Assembly (NCBI GenBank): GCA_002323995.1
Contig: DCQY01000116.1
Span: forward strand, 1-25,710
DNA length: 25,710 bases
Direction of reading: 5' to 3'
DNA from: Akkermansiaceae bacterium UBA1506
GTDB taxonomy: Bacteria; Verrucomicrobiota; Verrucomicrobiia; Verrucomicrobiales; DEV007
In this document: positions 24,629 through 25,710 of the stretch, one piece after another
Position numbering within the stretch: position 1 is the first letter of the stretch
Layout of the letters: each line of letters begins with the position of its first letter
Notes under the pieces: model-generated
Told to the model about the DNA's origin: nothing
Database searches by the model: none
Seen by the model: only the letters and a program-made list of their open reading frames with translations
Made by a program: the position numbers and the translations under genes

Positions 24629-25063
24629 ATGGTCTTTTCGACTCCGTACTCTGCCAGCCGTTCCCATGGTTTTACGCTGATGGAAATGCTGCTCGTCCTT
24701 GGAATCATAGCGCTTCTTATCGGTATGGGGACTTATATGATGGTTAATGTGTTAGGTGATGCGGAGGAAGGTAAAGTGAAGGGGGATATTCAGGCATTAC
24801 ATGCTAGCTTGATCCGTTATAAAACTAAAGGAGGGCTCTATCCGACGACTGGCCAGGGCCTTCAGTCGTTAGTTACCCGACCTGCTGACGGCCCTCAGCC
24901 CCGCAGCTATAAGTCATTGATTCGCAAAGAGGCGTTGATTGATCCGTGGGGCAGTGAGTATCGTTATCTGCGCCCCGGTAAATATAATCCCGAGACTTAC
25001 GATATCTATTCCGTGGGACCTGACGGGCAAGACGGCACCGAAGATGATATCGGCAACTGGTAG
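24629..25063 (+). CDS. gspG: Type II secretion major pseudopilin GspG
   Basis: From the ATG at 24629 this is 144 residues; an upstream TTG at 24614 is an alternative, 4 nt after the gspF stop. The prepilin site is SHG-FTLMEM with the conserved glutamate at +5, followed by a hydrophobic helix (LLVLGIIALLIGMGTYMMV). The globular part has the GspG hallmarks GGLYPTTGQGLQSL, IDPWGSEYRY and the end IYSVGPDGQDGTEDDIGNW, whose acidic residues form the calcium site of major pseudopilins. It is the main subunit of the pseudopilus that pushes exoproteins through the secretin. Confidence 0.95.
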   Translation: MVFSTPYSASRSHGFTLMEMLLVLGIIALLIGMGTYMMVNVLGDAEEGKVKGDIQALHASLIRYKTKGGLYPTTGQGLQSLVTRPADGPQPRSYKSLIRKEALIDPWGSEYRYLRPGKYNPETYDIYSVGPDGQDGTEDDIGNW

Positions 25064-25544
25064 GGATCGGCAGGGCTTTTCGCTGCTCGAGATTCTGATC
25101 GTCCTTGCGATCCTGGTGATGTTTGCCGGGTTCTTTTTGCTGAGGTTCAATGACAGTGACGCAGAAGAGAAATTAGTACGGAGCGCTGCTGGTATCCAGG
25201 GGCTTGCCTTAAAAGCGAAGAAGCGATCGGATACGTTTAAGAGTGATCAGTATATTGTCTTCTCGCCGGGGAATTTCCTCTTGAGTGATTCTCTTGCAGG
25301 TGGCGTCGAGCAGGACCAGATAAAATCAGTCATCGACTCCGTGGAGATTCCTGATGGCGTTCGAGTGGAAGTGTGGGTTAAGGCTGTGAAGTCGTGGCAA
25401 ACGCTTACCGAACTGATTTGGACCTTTCGCGATTCGGGACTGAGCGACCCATTAAGGCTCCGTTTTTCTCAGGGGCGTTCCTACACGGTTCTTGATTTTA
25501 ATATTCTCACAGCGCGGGCTGAGGAGGAGGCCTTTTTTGAGTGA
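25044..25544 (+). CDS. Minor pseudopilin, GspH-like
   Basis: The frame is open from 24939, but the true start is the ATG at 25044, which overlaps the end of gspG by 20 nt and gives a short leader MISATGRDRQG before the cleavage site G-FSLLE. A single hydrophobic helix follows (ILIVLAILVMFAGFFLL). The 166-residue product has a soluble beta-rich domain typical in size for GspH/FimT minor pseudopilins, although it lacks strong family motifs. Overlap suggests translational coupling. It probably sits at the pseudopilus tip with GspI/J/K, which are not in this window. Confidence 0.8.
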   Translation: MISATGRDRQGFSLLEILIVLAILVMFAGFFLLRFNDSDAEEKLVRSAAGIQGLALKAKKRSDTFKSDQYIVFSPGNFLLSDSLAGGVEQDQIKSVIDSVEIPDGVRVEVWVKAVKSWQTLTELIWTFRDSGLSDPLRLRFSQGRSYTVLDFNILTARAEEEAFFE

Positions 25545-25547
25545 GTT

Positions 25548-25710
25548 TTATTCTACCGGGACGGCTCGGTATTCCGGAACCTCAGGCAATTCTCGCAGTT
25601 TATTACTCGAATTTCCCTCTATGTCGTCAGCAGATGGTGAGGTGTAGTCTTCTTGCGAAGACTGTTCGGATTTCGGAGTGGAGCCGCCGCTCGACCCGTT
25701 ACGATTTTCC
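25548..25710 (-). CDS. C-terminal end of an opposing gene (partial)
   Basis: On the minus strand 53 codons run from the window edge to a TAA at 25548-25550. The translated end is polar and Ser/Glu/Gly-rich (NGSSGGSTPKSEQSSQED), then KLRELPEVPEYRAVPVE, like a flexible C-terminal tail. Its stop lies 4 nt beyond the stop of the GspH-like gene, a tight convergent arrangement like the others in this window. A plus-strand frame also stays open here but lacks the pseudopilin signal expected of a gspI. The family cannot be told from the tail. Confidence 0.5.
   Translation of the reverse strand, partial: ENRNGSSGGSTPKSEQSSQEDYTSPSADDIEGNSSNKLRELPEVPEYRAVPVE

Noticed and set aside
25541..25710. Plus-strand continuation as gspI
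   Set aside because: The frame starting with GTG at 25541 stays open but has no G-F-T/S-L-x-E pseudopilin signal or hydrophobic helix.
1..25710. CRISPR arrays, insertion sequences, phage genes, ubiquitin-conjugation enzymes
   Set aside because: I looked for spaced repeats, transposase or integrase motifs, and E1/E2/deubiquitinase-like proteins on both strands and saw none in this window.

Overview
The window looks like chromosomal DNA of a Gram-negative bacterium, most plausibly a Verrucomicrobiota (Opitutia/Puniceicoccales-like) or a close PVC relative. The reasons are indirect: a very large secreted protein of a kind I associate with Planctomycetes and Verrucomicrobia, many signal peptides, a type II secretion/pseudopilin cluster, an outer-membrane barrel, moderate GC content and weak or absent Shine-Dalgarno sequences. 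No rRNA or other phylogenetic marker is present, so this placement is inference.

Layout. 97-6462 (+) encodes a 2121-residue exported protein with alpha-2-macroglobulin-like features. Convergent to it, 6459-9851 (-) holds an M20 metallopeptidase, a LolA-like protein and an FtsX-type ABC permease. A small membrane protein, a DedA-family protein and dihydrofolate reductase follow on the same strand (9901-11589). Divergent from folA is a MoxR ATPase/DUF58 pair (11696-14106), which abuts a convergent secreted esterase (14107-15039).

At 15162-15245 lies a tRNA-Leu(UAA). Its 3' part, from the anticodon loop to 3 nt beyond the gene, recurs as a 53/55 direct repeat at 17783-17837 and as a decayed 43/58 copy at 20871-20928. 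I read 15246-20928 as one or two integrated elements, or remnants of them, in tandem at the tRNA. No integrase remains. Cargo 1 is a TPR-like protein, a lipoprotein hydrolase and a secreted NADase-type glycan-binding protein. Cargo 2 is a MORN-repeat protein, a membrane protein and the ubiquitin gene.

The highlight is 19462-20682. A signal peptide ends exactly at Met1 of an almost perfect eukaryotic ubiquitin (69 of the first 73 residues as in human ubiquitin, all seven lysines kept). The C-terminal Arg-Gly-Gly is replaced and the chain runs into a roughly 290-residue predicted outer-membrane beta-barrel. This suggests that ubiquitin is exported and possibly displayed at the cell surface rather than conjugated. 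No E1, E2, E3 or deubiquitinase gene is visible nearby.

After the island come a small unknown gene (21098-21457, -) and a type II secretion gene set gspE-gspF-gspG-gspH-like (21590-25544, +). The window ends in the C-terminal part of an opposing gene.
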